A stretch of DNA of 46,819 bases from CAISIP01 sp043759735. Its GTDB lineage: Bacteria; Pseudomonadota; Gammaproteobacteria; Burkholderiales; Burkholderiaceae_C. Position numbers and translations under genes: made by a program. This document shows positions 45,925 through 46,819 of the stretch, piece after piece. The first letter of the stretch is position 1. Each line of letters begins with the position of its first letter. The stretch spans positions 1 through 46,819 of the forward strand of contig JAYUQC010000021.1 of NCBI GenBank assembly GCA_043759735.1, in the 5' to 3' direction. The notes below the pieces were generated by a model. That model had not been told where the DNA came from and made no database searches. It was given only the letters and a program-made list of their open reading frames with translations.

Positions 45925-45942
45925 CCTAGGGTTCTCCCTAGG
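45925..45942. promoter_or_regulatory. Palindrome CCTAGGG-N4-CCCTAGG upstream of aorA
   Basis: Perfect 7-bp arms with a TTCT spacer lie 91 bp before the aorA start. CTAG is rare in such genomes, so two copies within 18 bp in a promoter region argue for a regulatory site. The spacer is short and no T-run follows, so a terminator is unlikely. Confidence 0.5.
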
Positions 45943-46032
45943 CCTGATCGACGGCCCAGCTTCAACAATGCCTATGTTTATCCGTTCATACGCAAGGCGC
46001 TGGCGTGGCGCCACAACCCACAGGAGAGACAC

Positions 46033-46521
46033 ATGCAAAAGGTGTTGCACATCAACCCGGAAAAATGCACAGGCTGCCTGCAGTGCGAAATGGCCTGTTC
46101 GTTCGAGAACTATGGCACATTTGCGACCGCCAAGTCACGCATCAAGGTGTTCGATTTTCACCATACCGGCAAGAAGGTTCCCTACACCTGCACCCAGTGC
46201 GACGAAGCCTGGTGTCTGCATGCCTGCCCGGTCGAGGCGATCACGATGAACAAGAGCACTGGCGCGATGGAGGTCAACGAAGCCACCTGCGTCGGCTGCA
46301 AGGTCTGCACCATCGCCTGCCCGTTCGGCACCGTCAACTACGTGCAGGAAACCGGCAAGGTCCAGAAATGCGATCTGTGCGGCGGCGATCCGGCGTGTGC
46401 CACCGCCTGCCCGACGGGGGCGATCACCTACGTCGATGCCAACTGGACCGGCCTCGACAAGATGGCCGCCTGGGCTGACAAGCTGGGTAACCAGCCTACA
46501 TCGCAGCCGACCGCTGCCTGA
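46033..46521 (+). CDS. aorA: Four-cluster ferredoxin subunit of aldehyde oxidoreductase
   Basis: This 162-residue polyferredoxin has sixteen cysteines in four groups: CTGCLQCEMAC, CTQCDEAWCLHACP, CVGCKVCTIACP and CDLCGGDPACATACP, enough for four [4Fe-4S] clusters. This is the DMSO-reductase beta-like electron-transfer protein that accompanies the tungsten enzyme in Aromatoleum-type AOR (AorA). AGGAGA precedes the ATG, and 11 bp separate its stop from aorB. It would pass electrons from the tungsten subunit towards a flavoprotein or hydrogen/NAD partner that should lie downstream of the window. Confidence 0.87.
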   Translation: MQKVLHINPEKCTGCLQCEMACSFENYGTFATAKSRIKVFDFHHTGKKVPYTCTQCDEAWCLHACPVEAITMNKSTGAMEVNEATCVGCKVCTIACPFGTVNYVQETGKVQKCDLCGGDPACATACPTGAITYVDANWTGLDKMAAWADKLGNQPTSQPTAA

Positions 46522-46532
46522 GGAGAACGAAC

Positions 46533-46819
46533 ATGTCCTGGGCAGGAAAAATACTTCGCATCGATCTGACATCGGGCACGGTCAAGTCCGAGCCGCTGAA
46601 GATGGAATGGGCGCGCACCTACCTCGGCTCGCGCGGGCTGGCCACCAAGTACATCGTCGACGAGGTCGACGCCAAGGTCGACCCGCTGTCGCCCGCCAAC
46701 AAGCTGATCTGGGCCACCGGGCCGTTGACCGGCACGATGGCCTCGACGGGTGGGCGCTACACGGTGGTCACCAAGGGTCCGCTGACCGGCGCGATCGCCT
46801 GCTCGAATTCGGGCGGCTA
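46533..46819 (+). CDS. aorB: Tungsten-containing aldehyde ferredoxin oxidoreductase, N-terminal fragment
   Basis: The first 95 codons of AOR are present and the gene runs off the window. MSWAGKILRIDLTSGTVKSE, then YLGSRGLATKYIVDEV, NKLIWATGPLTGTMASTGGRY, VVTKGPLTGAIACSNSGG follow the N-terminal metallopterin-binding domain of AORs. The enzyme oxidises aldehydes to acids with a tungsten bis-pyranopterin. The adjoining tungstate importer supports W over Mo. AGGAGA precedes the ATG. The remaining ~520 residues and any aorC are outside the window. Confidence 0.9.
   Translation, partial: MSWAGKILRIDLTSGTVKSEPLKMEWARTYLGSRGLATKYIVDEVDAKVDPLSPANKLIWATGPLTGTMASTGGRYTVVTKGPLTGAIACSNSGG

Larger units (their letters stand above)
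45505..46032. other. 528-bp intergenic region between the regulator and aorA
   Basis: No gene is convincing here. A minus-strand frame runs from a GTG at 45806 towards the regulator start, and its first ~55 residues look protein-like (VRRWRANEKLQWTEDDITQI). It lacks a ribosome site and a recognised family, and it continues in another frame of the regulator gene. The aorA-proximal 150 bp hold two strong palindromes, 40 bp apart, and an AGGAGA ribosome site before aorA. Confidence 0.5.

Overview
The window reads as a stretch of chromosome from a high-GC betaproteobacterium of the order Burkholderiales, close to Comamonadaceae. This rests on the style of AlaS, BoxABC/BoxR, the Liv and TRAP transporters and on codon use. 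It is dense in catabolic genes for carboxylic and aromatic acids. No phage, insertion sequence or CRISPR array is visible. The outermost genes, livH and an aldehyde ferredoxin oxidoreductase gene, are cut by the window edges.

Region 1 (1-10708, all +): one long, tightly overlapping gene string. The end of livH and livM-livG-livF encode an ABC importer. They are followed by a split AtuA-like pair, an enoyl-CoA hydratase, an APH-fold kinase-like protein, an acyl-CoA ligase, a MaoC hydratase, an SDR and an ACAD11-like acyl-CoA dehydrogenase. The separate kinase and dehydrogenase resemble the two parts of ACAD10/11, so the operon probably imports a carboxylic acid, activates it to a CoA thioester and degrades it, perhaps through a 4-hydroxyacyl-CoA.

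Region 2 (10835-17118): tRNA-Gly(CCC); an orphan BrnA-like antitoxin whose BrnT toxin survives only as a tail fused to a periplasmic glutathione peroxidase; a PhyH-type dioxygenase; alaS; a DMT exporter; and an OsmC protein.

Region 3 (17158-24456): the aerobic benzoyl-CoA (box) pathway. bclA diverges from boxR-boxC-boxB-boxA. The promoters are readable, and a TGCA-N6-TGCA operator covers the boxC -10 box. The aldehyde dehydrogenase BoxD is not in the window. Formate released by BoxC could be captured by formate-tetrahydrofolate ligase (27998-29680).

Region 4 (24475-35123): a BON lipoprotein, a TPR-GGDEF protein, an alpha/beta hydrolase, fhs, a Rieske oxygenase with a sulfurtransferase, and the isoprenoid operon xseB-ispA-dxs.

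Region 5 (35175-39104): a TRAP transporter of the mannitol/chloroaromatic type. The two membrane subunits are on + and the binding protein is convergent on -, with its own terminator.

Region 6 (39367-46819): an EgtB/SenA-type synthase, then a tungsten module. This contains a ModE-HTH/periplasmic-binding-domain regulator, the tungstate importer tupB-tupC-tupA (tupC is preceded by two in-frame copies of a 76-bp hairpin repeat), an AcoR-like regulator lacking the AAA+ domain, a promoter region with perfect palindromes, a four-cluster ferredoxin (aorA) and the start of a tungsten aldehyde oxidoreductase (aorB). A plausible chain is aldehyde to benzoate by the tungsten enzyme, then benzoyl-CoA by BclA, then ring cleavage by Box enzymes.
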